Assembly (NCBI GenBank): GCA_036927565.1
Contig: JAYESD010000005.1
Coordinates: 152,540,023-152,604,022, forward strand
Origin: Tuctoria greenei
Taxonomy: Eukaryota > Streptophyta > Magnoliopsida > Poales > Poaceae
Direction: 5' to 3'
DNA length: 64,000 bases
A program made the translations under genes and the position numbers. The first letter of the stretch is position 1, and each line of letters opens with the position of its first letter. Positions 43,240-54,799 of this stretch are shown here, one piece after another. The notes below the pieces were generated by a model that saw only the letters and a program-made list of their open reading frames with translations, was not told the DNA's origin and did not search any database.

Positions 43240-43703
43240 TAACCTGGACTTTGCCACTCATATGCAGGATCTCTTTATCTTCATTCCAATTCAGATTTCG
43301 TTAGCTTTGGCATATCCTTCGTTTATAACTGTCATTAACATGTGTGATAAGGAAGCTTTACTTATTGATAAATCTATGCTTGAAACAATAAGGTGAAATC
43401 CCTATGAAAGGGTGAAAACAAGATTTGTGAATGAAATGGTTCGCTTCCTTGTGTGAAGCACTAAGAGGGTAGGTACTGATTTTTAGTCAATATATTTAGG
43501 CATTAAAACTGAGAAAGGAGCATCTTCCTAAGATTTCAAATGGACATGGGGGAAAAAAATCATTCAAATGGATGGAAAAATCCTTCCAAGGATCGTCAGG
43601 TTTCAATTGATGCTTTCAACAATCCAAATGATGAGCCACGGGTGTTACAAGCATCTAAAAGAGCTTGCTGTGCAGTGATTAGCTTGACAGGAGCTTATCA
43701 GCA
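43240..43703 (+). pseudogene. captured SNF2 helicase-C fragment, inverted-repeat arm 2
   Basis: On the plus strand it follows arm 1 from its first base (TAACCTGGAC against TAACCCGGAC) to the end of motif V: KEALLIDKSMLETIR, MKTRFVNEMVRF-like frame, FSQYI region, then VSIDAFNNPNDEPRVLQASK and ACCAVISLTGA (43597-43703). Identity to arm 1 is roughly 80-90% by eye. It has several stops and frameshifts and ends where the CACTA subterminal repeats begin. Both arms lie downstream of the TNP2 gene in its direction of transcription, so read-through would make a fold-back RNA. Confidence 0.72.
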
Positions 43704-43943
43704 TCACAGGCGTTGGTTAATTAGGAACCGCCTGTGAAGTTTGTTACATCACAGACGGTTCATAATTAATAACCGCCTTAGAAGATCATGTATTTACCCA
43801 GGTGGTTGTTTTTTAAAATCCGCCTTTGATGTTATGTCATCACAGGTGGTTATTATTTCATTCGTCCTCACAGTCGTATTTTTTTACGGACCGCCTGTGT
43901 TTGAAAAATCGAGGCGCCTGTGAAAATGCTTTTTGTAGTAGTG
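43704..43943 (+). repeat. right subterminal and terminal repeats of the complete CACTA element
   Basis: Five to six TCACAGGCGG or CCGCCTGTGA motifs in paired orientation, ending in TTTTTGTAGTAGTG at 43943. AAT at 43944-43946 repeats the three bases before 34282. Confidence 0.85.
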
Positions 43944-43946
43944 AAT

Positions 43947-46505
43947 TAATGCTTCCGAGACAGAAGCATATCCTGGTACTAGGGCTTTTGACTAGACAAA
44001 GTTGCGTATATAACAAGTTTTGTGTGTTTATGGAATATTTGGATGACATTTGAATCACTGCCTGCAGGTTAACATGACTTGATTAAATGCATGCCAAACC
44101 TCCCATTTTCATATTCTGGGCCTTTCGAAAACATTGTTCATATTATTGAATAAGAATGCAAACATGTGCTTATTTTTTAACCTGCACCATCTCACATGCT
44201 TGAACAGGTTTCACTTAACGTGAATGATTTTTATGCCTTGATTATTAGTTGTTTCGTCCAAGGTTTGAGCAATGTTTTTCTTGTTTGGTCCAAGGATCTT
44301 GCAAATACAAATATCTTTGCTCCACCAAATATAGGTTGGGCTCTTTATCCTTTACTTTTCAATGGTCCGTACATGAATTCTGTTCACAGGATGCATATTG
44401 AGCTAGCTAGGGATTTTAAGAGGACTATAGCAAGAGAATAAACTGACTTCGTTTTGAGTACATATATTCATTGTTTTTCTGTTACTTACATTTCCTTTTA
44501 CTTTGAGAAGGATATCAAATGATTTTGCGTTTCATTTTACGCCAACCGACCAAATCATTGATTCTTGATGGCCAAAACTGACATTAGTATAATATAGATT
44601 TAACTTTTGTCTAGCTGCTCTTAGTCAGTTGATGGGTCACATGTGACTGGTAAGAAGAAAAAGCAATTGATCCACGTCGGCCATTCAACTATTAAGTGAA
44701 CAATCGGCCTATACAATAGTGCTGGTTGGAATGGGTTAATCAAGAAGCAATTAGCACATATAATTCAATGTCTTTACAGTGTTTACTCTTTCGATAAAGA
44801 ATATCAAAAGTAATTAATGTTGATTTTGATATTTCTTGGTTTCATCTAGTTTCATCTAACCAGTTGTGCTCCTATATAAATTTGTATAATACCACCCCCA
44901 TGGGTTTTTATCTATCAATCTATTACTCCCCCACTTATTTATGTAAGATATGTAATGGCAAATATTGTATGTGTTGTTATATCTAGAGATATGTGTTAGA
45001 GGTCTCAGAATGCTGTAACGTATTTTCTTACCCACAACAGTTCGTTATTTGTTGCAGTGTAATGCTTAGCACACTATCTGTAACACTGATAACTATATGT
45101 TTTGTTATAGATGCTAGCAACACTCTTTTGTGCATGAAGAAACACAAGGATATGTTTGTATAGACGTCATGCGGAGTCCCGTGGATGAACGAACAAAGCT
45201 TTCAAGTGGTACATGATCCGGGAGCTCTATGTGAGCTGTGAAAAGACTGAACACACAATGGATGACCCAACCTACAAGGTTCTTGAAGTGTTGATTGATA
45301 TATTGTTAACTTGACAACCATTAGAGTTTGGAAAAGCCTCAAGTTATGAATGTTATATTGACTGAACAAGAACTAGTAATTAATGTGAGAATGTTTGTGA
45401 ATGTTGAACTTATCATTTTATATTATCATATGAGCTCAATGATTGCTAATCTTGTTAATTGGTAAAAACTACAAGTTGTGAATTGAGGATCTTAAACAGA
45501 AGTATTAAGAGTGTTTGAGTTGTTTCTCTTTGGCCAAACTAGTCCAAGAGGAGTTAGGGTATTCTGTGAGTCTCAGGCACTAGAGTGACAAAGAAGAGTT
45601 TCAGAAAACAAGTTCAATGTGAACAAGATATGTTTTAGCTTTGAGTCACCATATGATATGATGAGATAATAATAAATTATGTTAATTTAGAGATGGAGTA
45701 CAGAAATAGAGCTTACTACGAAGCAGAATCAGAGAGGGCACCAAAGGATACGACGGTGGTTACCGTAAGGTACCGTGAGTTCAAAAATGTGGCAGTCTAG
45801 TTGAAGTTATCCTGCTACATATCTTAGGTTGACTCCAGTGACAGATTGGCAAAATGAGTAGGCAAATGGATGTTAGATGTCCAGTTTTGGGTTTGCTTCG
45901 CTTTCGTCTCCTACAACGCACCCAGATTACCTGAAGTGATGAGAGCACCAATTTTAGGTATTCTTCTCTCTCCTCAATATGTGTTTTGGTAACTATAATA
46001 CACAACTTTTTTAGATAGCAGAAATACATTCCGGCCTCTACATAATATGCAGAAAAAACCACATCTCAAAATATATCATAAGGAGGCACAAACAAATCTA
46101 TCAGATGTCGCTCTACCCTCCTGAATCTAGAGGACGGAAGGAAGGCCTGGATGGAGCACCGAATCTGGTGAGAGGCTCCACCACCCACACAGAAGGAGGA
46201 GGAAAGCGGTGCAAAATCTAGTCATAGATATTGACATGCAAAGGAGCATAGAGGTGTAGAGGCAGAGGAACCAATGAACGGATCATGCGCCAGGGGTATT
46301 TTCATTGAGTTAAAAACTTCAAACTAGTTTTTCTATTAAATTTTAGCTATATTTTCAAATCAATTTCATATGTTTGCTTCTTATTATACCTAATGCACAA
46401 AGTGAGATCCAATATAAATCTATTTTATTGAACTAATTTTTTTGTAAACCAATGTTCTCATATACTGCTAAACATTGTGAAAAGTTTAGTTCAACATTGT
46501 CAAAA
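43947..46505. other. unassigned region
   Basis: About 2.5 kb of AT-rich DNA. A reading frame at 44196-44441 (81 codons, starting MLEQVSLNVNDFYAL, preceded by a CAG that could be a splice acceptor) is the only suggestive one and I do not recognise it. A short GC-richer stretch at 46085-46260 shows no clear coding signal. No terminal repeats, RNA gene or known repeat was seen. Confidence 0.4.
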
Positions 46506-46635
46506 TGTTGCAACGACACTTCCCCCGGTACCACTATGAAGCAGCCAATGGATGTTCTTCTTTAGGAGGGACAAATTCTCAGGAACTATGAAAGCGTAGA
46601 GCAAGGTGAACACCAGGATTTACGTGGTTCGGACA
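46506..46635 (-). repeat. fragment of a related Tat-type LTR
   Basis: TGTTGCAACGACACTTCCCC followed by GGTACCACTA, and later GGATTTACGTGGTTCGG, correspond to the first 130 bp (window orientation) of the LTR that starts at 46636. It is too diverged to be a duplicate of it. It stops where the neighbouring element begins, as if that element had inserted in an older LTR. Confidence 0.55.
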
Positions 46636-47477
46636 TGTTGAAGCATATGAACGACACTTCTCCCGGTACTACTAAATGTAGCCTGCAGATGTACTTGTAT
46701 CGGTTTGGTCGTGTGGAGATCTTAAACAAGATGATGACACGGAGTATTTATGTGGTTCGGGCCGCCTGAGCGTAATACCCTACTCCACAGGGAGTTTGTT
46801 GTTGTATTGAGGATTGTAGTAGTGCTGGCGTGCTTATGAGCTTCGATCAGCTCTATAACGTGCAGTGCAGTCCTTTTATCGTCTAAGTACTGACCGTTAC
46901 AACATTTGCTAGGCCCGACATGTGGCCTTGGGGTATTAAGAGCCTAATACATGGTCTATGAGTATTAAGAGTTATTAACTGTGCGATAATGTGCCTAAAT
47001 AGCAGTGTTACCCCTATTAAAAGCCCACTGATCGTGTGTCATTAATATAGAATTAATGACATGTAATCAGATCTTGTAACTGCGGCTATAACTGTCCCTT
47101 GAATGTCCGTGCTGTTGGAGATCCACCAATATTCCCGTTGGTGTAAGGTCCGGAGGATCCACACGTGGTAGCTCTGGAGCTTCCCTCGGCGGTGAGATGG
47201 GCCCGGAGCTGTTATACACGTGGCGGCACCAGAGCTTCCCTCTATGGGGGGTTAGGTCCGAGATCATTATACACTTGTCAACAGCGGAGCTTCCCTATGT
47301 TGGGAGTTCAGCTCCAGTTTCATATTAAACATAACAGTCACGGAGCTACCCATATGAGCGAGGCAGGTCCAGTGCCATGTATCACGTGGGGCCTGAGGGA
47401 GCCTTCAACTCGGACAGGTGGAACTCTCTTGCACTTCTTGTGTTATCGTGTGGTACCCGGTATGCAGGGTACCGATA
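46636..47477 (-). repeat. 3' LTR of second Tat element (842 bp)
   Basis: Window-left edge TGTTGAAGCATATG, right edge GGTACCGATA. On the minus strand it therefore begins TATCGG instead of the usual TG, one mutated terminal base. A TATA-type box, GATAAAAGGAC on the minus strand, lies near 46870-46882. Confidence 0.85.
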
Positions 47478-48015
47478 GTGGCCCCCGAGCCACCACTGGG
47501 AGAAACCATTTGGGTTAAATTATTCTTTTGGAGGTGGGGCCATCTTTGATTCCCACATTGTAACTTCAAAGGTCTTCTGATATACCGTTGGGGCGATGGT
47601 CTTTGGTTAAACCATCGCTGCCTGGCTTGTCTTGAATGCAGCAGATGAGATCTTTGAGTGCGGGTCTCATACAATTAAAGGTCGCCAGTTCCCAATACAA
47701 AAACCGTACCGGTTTCGAGTGCCTTGTCAGGCTGCCACCATTGGATTTCCCGCCGGCCATCATGACAACTGTTTGCCTGGGGGGATAACCTCGACCTCTT
47801 CGTCGGGGTGGCCCTGGGCCCATTCAACGTTGATGGGGTAGGTTCTTTGTAATGTCGACGTGCTCTCGTTGCGGTTTCCATCCAAGCGTCGTGGAGGCTT
47901 ACTTAAGAAGTAATGTACGCACGGTTTGAGGACTCTTTACACTTTCGATCAAACTTGCACTTAGAGCGTCCCAAACTTTACCTAACTTTCTCCTCTTTCG
48001 CTCCTCATTGCTGCG

Positions 48016-49403
48016 ATGGAGTTGAGTCTTCCCAAGAGCCGCATCCAAAACAAGGACAATCTCATGAAGGTTCGGACCTTCATGGGATGGTCTAGTGACT
48101 CCTTCAACCACCTGGTCCGTGCCGGCAAGCTCCCATTCAAGAAGGAGCGCCGTAGGGAGATGGTGTACTTCTTGGCGTATGCCATGGTGGGACTGATGCC
48201 ACCATTCTCGAGCTTTATCTTGATGCTGCTGTACTTCTACGGCGTCCAACTGCATCACCTCGGCCCGAACTCTCTTCTACTCGTGGCCACTTTCGTCCAC
48301 TTCTGCGAGATGTGGGTGGGCATGCGTCCCTGCGTCTACTTGTTCCAGACCTTCTTCACAACTCATTCCACCGGCAAGGAGATAGAATTGATTGGCTTAT
48401 ACTACTTTGTGAAGCGCAAGAACTGTCCTTTCAAGTACTTGAAATCATTCCCCTCTTGTAAATGGGACGACTGGAAGAAGGATTGGGTCTTCATTGTAGT
48501 GGAGGAGCATGACAGGTTGGAGCTGCCACAAGGACTCTCCAACATCGACACCGATGCCTAGAATGTAGTTCCAAAGCTGTTGAATGCATTCAACCCTGTC
48601 CTGGCAAGGACCCGAGAGTGTGTGGAGGGTGGAGTGACCTCCCAGGTGGTCTTCGGAAATTTCTTGGTGAACAGGTGGGCTCCGCTGAGGAGGAGGGAGA
48701 AGCTCACCTGGGATTTTAACAGTGTAATGGATGATGACTGGATTGAAACCGGTTTGAAATCCAACTTGGATGACGAAGCTTTAAAGCTTCATATCAAAAA
48801 ATTTCGGCATGGGTCTATTGACGACAATGCCTTAGCTCTGTTGGCTGCTTTCCTGCCTTTGAACATGATTCCAGAGATCAGCAGGGAGCTCCGGAGGAAG
48901 ATGCCGACGATAGACGACATTGGTTTGTTGGAAAAATGCCAGACCTCCAGGGTTGTAATCCCCAGAGCTTCAGAAGAGATGACTGCCCCTGCTCCAAGCC
49001 AGAGAGTTGAAGACATCAGCAAGGGCAAGGGCAAGGTGCCAGCCAAATCTTACAGCCGAAAGGAAAACCTGAAGCACACTGATGGGAGGTTTGTCAGGCC
49101 TGTTCCATCTACGACTGCCACTTCTCCTCGTCAAGGGAGATCTTCTGCGGCTACACCTCCTCCGGTGCAAGTGTCTTCAAGAGGCGATAGCTTCAGACAG
49201 TCAACTCTGATCCCGGTGCTAGCGAGGGGCTCTAGGTCTGGAGGTTCTTCCCGGTCAAGGGAGACCTTGACTGGGGCAACAACAACGACGACGACAGGGT
49301 CCAGGCAACATTCCGGAGCTCCCTCCGTACCAACCACTGCGAGTTCCGGCTTTGGGCCTCCAGCAAAGAGGTTCCACGCCGATTGGAGTGGTAGATTCCC
49401 AAG
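48016..49403 (+). pseudogene. antisense gene of second Tat element, exon 1
   Basis: Starts MELSLPKSRIQ at 48016, as in the other Tat element. AMVGLMPPFSSFILMLLYF, HFCEMWVGMRPC and FYYFVKRK-like segments form the 'gypsy type transposon' block. One in-frame stop at 48559-48561 splits it from NAFNPVLARTRECVEGGV onward, same frame, up to 49403. A Ser/Thr-rich end precedes the donor site. 47493-48015 is leader without coding signal, sharing GGCTTACTTAAGAAG with the other element. Confidence 0.72.
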
Positions 49404-49478
49404 GTAAGCTTTACATTTTCACCTTGATTTGCCACTCTAATTTTTGTTATGTTTTAAATCTTCCAATTTTTTTGACAG
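49404..49478 (+). other. probable intron of the antisense gene (75 bp)
   Basis: Donor CCCAAG|GTAAGC, acceptor TTTGACAG|. Joining 49403 to 49479 keeps one reading frame (the split codon AG|T, then RASKSGSKAPTS), which supports splicing. The other Tat element has an intron at the same place. Confidence 0.7.
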
Positions 49479-51450
49479 TAGGGCCTCAAAGTCAGGGTCT
49501 AAAGCTCCGACTTCTGCCATAACTGTCGAAACAGTGTGGATGGAAAGTATATCTTCAACCCCCATGCCTCCTCAAGTGGTGGTTGAGGTCACGGCAGCTC
49601 CGGCGCCAGCTATCATGGATCTGGATTCAGAGTCATCGCCAGAGAATCTTGTGGTAGTGCCGGACCACGGGGGAGTCATGTGTGAAGACGCTCTAGTAGC
49701 GGCGTCACCAGCGACTGAAGGTCCAGCATCGGACGCGGAGGTGGTGGAAGCTCTGGCAACCGGGCCGAAGGTAATTGAGGCTCCGGTCGCTGTGCCAGAA
49801 GTTGCTGCTGAGCCGGTTGATGAACTGGTGATGCCAAAAGCTCTGTATTTTGAGCCAGAGTTCATTGATGCCCCGACAACCTTGTCGGTGATGCCAGAAG
49901 CTCTGGCCCTTGAGTCGGAAGTTGTTGAAGCCCCGACAGTTGAGTCGGAGGTAGCTGTTGTATCGGCACCTGAGCCGGTGGTGGAAATTCCTTCGGGTGA
50001 AGCTCCAATGATCACCCCGGAAGTAACTGCTCTGGAGGTGCCCATGCTCGAGGTAGAACACCATGAAGAGGCGGAGGCTGGCTCTTCACCTGCGGAGCCA
50101 ACAATTGAAGTTCTCGCGTCAGAACCTTCAGCGTCGGCTTTGGAAGTAGAAGTTCCCCTAGTGGGTTCTTCCTCTGCTGCTGCCGAAGAGCTCCCGAAGG
50201 GCGGCCCCAATGCCATAGAAGCTCAAGGAACCTCACTTGTAGAGTAGGACCCTATTTTTGTTATTTAGAATCCCTTGGAACCGTCATAGATGAACCCATC
50301 AGGTCCGAAGCCTATCCCCTTGGCGTTGTCAATAGACAATGCCTGCTCGAGCCTCCGACAAGTTCAGCTCGCCATCGATCATGAAAGCAAGGTCCTTGAA
50401 GAGGAGCACCACACCTTGAGGCGTTGGCGCAACAGGCACCATTTTGAGACGAGGCTTGTTCAGACGAGGCTTACTGATCAGAAGGAGTTGGTCAAGAGGG
50501 AAACGACCCGAATGGAATACTGGGGCAAGCTGCTGGAGGAGAAGGAAGCGGCCATTTGGGAACTCCATGCTAATTCTCGGGAGATCCTTGAGCAAGCCAA
50601 CGAAAGGAGTGATGATGCCGATGAGCGTCACAAAAACCTTAATGATTTAAACGAGGTCCTACTGAAGCGTTGAGCGGACCTTGATACAAGAGAAGAGAAG
50701 CTCCTGGAACAGCAGTAGGATATTTTGAAGAGAGAGAAGGAACTCACCCAGAAATTGACTCTGGCTGAGCAAAATTTGGTAGATCGCACTAAGAAGTTGG
50801 ATCTGTGGAGTGCAGGAGAAAAAGAGAAGTACTGGAAACTGGGGCAAGAGCTGTCAAAACGACAAGCTAATGTTGCCGCCAGAGAAGAGAAAGTGAGGGG
50901 CATGGAGAAGGACCTGGCGGAACAGCGGGACCGCATCCACCTCCTTAAGACGGAGCTACCTGACCGTGAAAAGCAAGTTGCTAAGAATATGCAGCAACAT
51001 GCCAAAGCGGTTGAGTGCCTCGCTCGGGAGAGTTCGGAGCTAGCAGCTGCCCGGAGGTCACTGGAGGAGCTGCCGAACTCAAGGGCAACCGAATCCCTGA
51101 TGCTATGAGATTTTTTGGGACGTGCAGACAGGGCCCTTGTGCCTCTTGGCTTCAATCCAGTATAGCTGGAGGACCCAGCGCAAGAGCTGGACCAGACGCT
51201 GGTGGCACTTGGCTCTACTGGCTGCAAACTCGATGCAATGGGTAATGTCATCGCTCATCAGCTAGAGACAGAAGGGAGATCTCTAGCCAAAAACGTCGCC
51301 GTGTATGTCTTTGTGTGTTACAGAAGCTGAGACCCCAAATTTTCTCTTGATCCAGTCTTTGAAGGACTCATTGCCAAAGAGGAGGATGCTGCCAAAGCTA
51401 GTGTGCAAGAGGCTGCTGAAAATGTTGCTTCGTTTTTCCACAGTACTTAG
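49479..51450 (+). pseudogene. antisense gene of second Tat element, exon 2
   Basis: A single frame throughout, with stops at 50245, 50266, 50287, 50671, 50716, 51106 and a few later. The acidic half has VVEAPTVESEVAVVSAPEP-type repeats. The coiled coil begins near 50330 (SLRQVQLAIDHESKVLEEEH) and runs to about 51100. The last residues, AAENVASFFHST before the stop at 51448-51450, match the end in the other Tat element. No frameshift is evident, only nonsense changes. Confidence 0.7.
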
Positions 51451-51699
51451 GTCCTCCAGTAGCTAGGACCTTTTCCTTTTGTCTTTTGTTGTAACCCTGA
51501 TTTTGTAATCCAGTACTTTGAATGAATGAAATCCACTGTTTTTGCCATGAATTTCACTTTGTCTTCAATATACTGTGCTTTGTCTTGTTGCCCCCTAGTA
51601 TATGGGCACAATTTGATTGTGAACATATACCCAAAGGTTTTAACAGTATGTTGATGACGTGAGCGCTTCGAGCTTGTAGATTTTAGGTCTGAAGTCTTT
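51451..51699 (+). other. 3' flank of the antisense gene
   Basis: AT-rich stretch with AATGAATGAAATCC near 51520 as a possible poly(A) signal and a CACAATTTGATTGTGAACAT block shared with the other Tat element (16968-16985). No gene seen. Confidence 0.4.
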
Positions 51700-51930
51700 A
51701 ACTCCGACACTTCTGGAGGCCCTTTGTCGCGTCGACAGCGGGCCCCCTGAGGTTGTCGGAACTTGATAGCTCCGATGGCACCCACTATCAACATGTAGAA
51801 CGTCGACGGTGGGCCTCCTGGGGTTGTCGGAGCTTGATAGCTCCAACGACGCCCACTATCAACGTGTAGAACATTGATAGTGGGCCCCCTGGGGTTGCCG
51901 GAGCTTGATAGCTCTGACATTGTCCACCAT
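51700..51930 (+). repeat. tandem hairpin repeats of second Tat element
   Basis: About three units of 75 bp, each with GTTGTCGGAGCTTGATAGCT (palindromic core), a CCCACTATCAAC block, GTAGAAC and GTGGGCCCCCTGGGG. The units are more alike here than in the other Tat element at 17060-17345. Confidence 0.7.
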
Positions 51931-52699
51931 TGCTATGTTTTTCATGTAGCTTAAAGACAAGAAAAGGAGTAAAAATCGTCCTCTTCTCTATAAATTGTTT
52001 GTGACTTATCGTTCTTATTTTAGTTTTAGATCTGAAGAAATTCAATATGATAACAAGCATATTGATGTAATGTTTCTAGACCCGTATGCTTTTTTACTAC
52101 TCACCCTACTGAGGCCTGCCGGGGTGTAGGTAGAGTGGCGTACTTAGGGTGCAGGACCAAGCTAAGTCGATAGTGCACTTCGGGCTTATGTTGGCTTGTC
52201 GTTCAGGCATGTAGACTATGCAGCAATGTTATGATCCAAGAGATCATCAATATAACTTGTGACACATAAGAATAACTTGGACCAAAACATAAAATGAATT
52301 GCTAAACTTCATTATAGACAAGAGGGATAAAAATAATAATTCAAAATAATGAGCCTTGCATAAAATTAAATGCACGTGGAGTTTGTTTTCACACAACAAT
52401 GGCTTTCATTATAGGTCTGGATTACAGTGGAGACAAGGACACACTTAGGGTACAAGACCATGTTAAGTGCGTTATACATCTTGTACTAGCCCAGGGCAGG
52501 TAGTTACACTTTTAGTGTTGTGACTGTATCAAGTGTTACTTGAACTTCCCAGACCCTCCCGGATGGGTCCGGATGTTCTCCTAGAGGGCCTACCCAATTC
52601 TGTGTATTGACTCTATAACATACATTTTGTGTAATTACAGACTCACCTCCATGGTTCTAAGTATAAAACTTACGAAGGTGCTCGATGTTCTAAGGATTA
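51931..52699 (-). other. spacer of second Tat element
   Basis: Noncoding spacer with the two related blocks GGGTGTAGGTAGAGTGGCG (52125) and CACTTAGGGTACAAGACC (52443), the same internal duplication as at 17346-18051. No reading frame. Confidence 0.4.
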
Positions 52700-53900
52700 T
52701 GAAGCGAAGTCCCATCCTCAGTTGCCAAGCGAATGCATCCGGGACGGGATACTTTGATCACTCAGAAGGGACCTTCCCAACTGGGGGAAAGTTTATTCAT
52801 TCCTTTGCGAGTTAGTATTTTCTATAGCACCATATCGCCTTCCTCAAGCTGTCGGTTGCACACATGCCTTTGATGATAGTGCCGGAGGGCTTGGCGATAG
52901 CGTGCATTCCGAACAACTGATTGGCACCTTCCCTCGTTGAAGAGGTCAAGGTCTTCACGCCGGAGCTGGTGCTGCGCGGCTTCGTCGAAAGTCTGGACCT
53001 GGAGCGACCCCATGGTGATCTCCGGAGGAAGGACTGCTTCAGCTCTGTACACCAAGAAGAAGACTGTCTCTCCAGTTGACCGGTTAGGTGTAGTTCTGCT
53101 TGCCCACAGTGCGGATGGAAGCTCTTCGATCCAGTTGGCTCCATGCTTTTTCAGGCGCTCATATGTGCGCATCTTGAGTCCCTTTAAAATTTTTGCATTT
53201 GCTCTCTCGGCTTGACCATTGCTTGCTGGGTGAGCTACTAATGCGTAGCTGACTTGAATGTCGAGATCTTTGCAATATTCTTGGAATGCATCACTTGTAA
53301 ATTGGATTCCATTGTCAGTTATGGACTTCATGAACTTGATCGTTGATTACTTGTTGATTGTCACAACTAGAGTAGCTTCCGACCACTTGGTGAACTTGTC
53401 GATGGCGACGTACAGGAACCTGTAACCTCCAATGGCTTTTGGGAGTGGTCCCAAGATGTCCATACCCCACACAGCGAATGGCCATGTAGGAGGTATCATT
53501 TGCAATGATTGAGTTGGTGTGTGCTTTTGTTTTGTGTGAAACTGGCACGATTCACATTTTTTCACCAACTCTACTACGTCCTAGAGTGTTGTAGGCCAGT
53601 AGAAGTCGTGCCGAAAGGCTTTACCGATCAACGTGTGGGACGAGGCATGGTTCCCACACTCGCCTCTGCGAGGAGCTCATGGCCTTCTTCCATTGCAATG
53701 CACCAAATTAGGACGCTGTTGGCACTGTGCAGGTAGAGATCCCCTTCTACCAGCGTGTATCTTTTTGCCAATCTGACAATCTGGTTAGCGGATACACCAC
53801 TTCAAGAAAGATGTTGTCTTTCAAGTAGCTTCAGATCTCCAAGATCCATGCATCGGAGCCAACTTGAACTTTTGAGTCTTGCGTGCTGGGTTGCTCGGAG
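52700..53900 (-). pseudogene. integrase of second Tat element
   Basis: On the minus strand: CESCQFHTKQKHTPTQSLQM, WGMDILGPLPKAIGGYRF, KFTKWSEATLVVTINK, then after a stop and a loss of about 20 residues compared with the other Tat element TDNGIQFTSDAF, NGQAERANAKILKGLKM and RNARYRQALRHYHQRH. The three acidic catalytic residues are present, but the deletion just before TDNG and a stop near 53346 disable the core. The zinc finger part (53569-53700) is broken. Confidence 0.8.
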
Positions 53901-54119
53901 CTTCCGACAACACCTACGACCCTTGCTGGATGCCATGGTAACAGGGCCATTGGGACCGCCAGCTTCAAGGTGCTGTTTCCGCCCCCTTCGCTCAGTTCAG
54001 CAGACTGAGATGTTGGTCTTGATAACCTTCGAACGAAGATTTCGTCAGGAGCCGGAGCTCTGGTTGAAGCCTTTGTTGAGAGTTCATCGGCTTTAGCGTG
54101 TGAAGACACTAAACATGGT

Positions 54120-54799
54120 GGAGATCCATGACTTCGATGTCTTTCTGAAGCTTTTGGACTTCAAGGAGATAAGCGACTAGTTGAGGGTTGTTGTAGCAGT
54201 ATTCACTTTTAACTTGTTTTATGATGAGCTGCGAATCACCCTTCACGAACAGGTGTTTGACACCTTAGGATAGTACCACCTTGAGCTCATAGATGAGAGC
54301 TTCATACTCCGCCATGTTGTTGGTTGCCTTGAAATCAAGGTTTACCATGTATTTTACCTTCTCCCCGGTCGGAGCGAGGAGAAGGATTCTAGCTCTGGCC
54401 CCCTGCTTCTGCATGGAGCAGTTGAAGTAGAGAGTCTAGTGAGGTTCAGTGAATACCGGGAGCTTGGGTTCCAGCTTCTGCTCACAGGGGCCCCCAGGGT
54501 TTGATGGAGAGGGAGTCCACTCCACCACGAAGTCAGCCAAAGCCTGAATCTTGATAGCTTGTCCTGACATGAATGGAAGATCGAACTCGGCCAGCTCCAC
54601 TGCCCACTTTGCAATGTTTCGATTGGAATTAGAGTTATGCAAAATAGCTCACAGTGGATAGGAGGTTACTACTTATATCTTGTGAGCTTGGAAATAATGG
54701 AGAAGCTTCCTTGATGCAATAAGAATTGCATAAAGAAGCTTATCCACCTTAATGTAACATGTCTTGGTGTCATGGAGTACTTTGCTGATGAAGTACACT
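54120..54799 (-). pseudogene. RNase H and second RNase H of second Tat element
   Basis: YFISKVLHDTKTCY (about 54760-54800) and KLLYAILIASRKLLHYF belong to the first RNase H. NNMAEYEALIYELK and VKGDSQLIIKQVK (about 54200-54310) belong to the archaeal-type one. In the latter, the Asp-Gly of the first catalytic motif reads Asn-Cys (LYFNCSMQ), and there are several stops, so it is inactive. Confidence 0.75.

Larger units (their letters stand above)
34282..43943 (+). mobile_element. complete CACTA element (9662 bp) with divergent genes
   Basis: The left end is CACTACTACAATAAGCC at 34282 and the right end TTGTAGTAGTG at 43943. Both have TCACAGGCGG subterminal arrays, and AAT is duplicated at 34279-34281 and 43944-43946, the 3-bp length typical of CACTA insertions. 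No CACTA terminus lies inside. The left half carries the TNP1-like unit transcribed leftward (largely deleted), the right half a degenerate TNP2 transposase transcribed rightward. Between them is a 1.8 kb region with two homologous promoters. Between TNP2 and the right end is a captured SNF2 helicase fragment in inverted repeat. The two terminal repeats agree well for only about 15 bp, more diverged than usual. Confidence 0.8.

Noticed and set aside
34282..43943. Reading this stretch as two separate CACTA elements fused head to head
   Set aside because: No internal terminus is present, and the 3-bp AAT duplication flanks the whole, so a single element is simpler.
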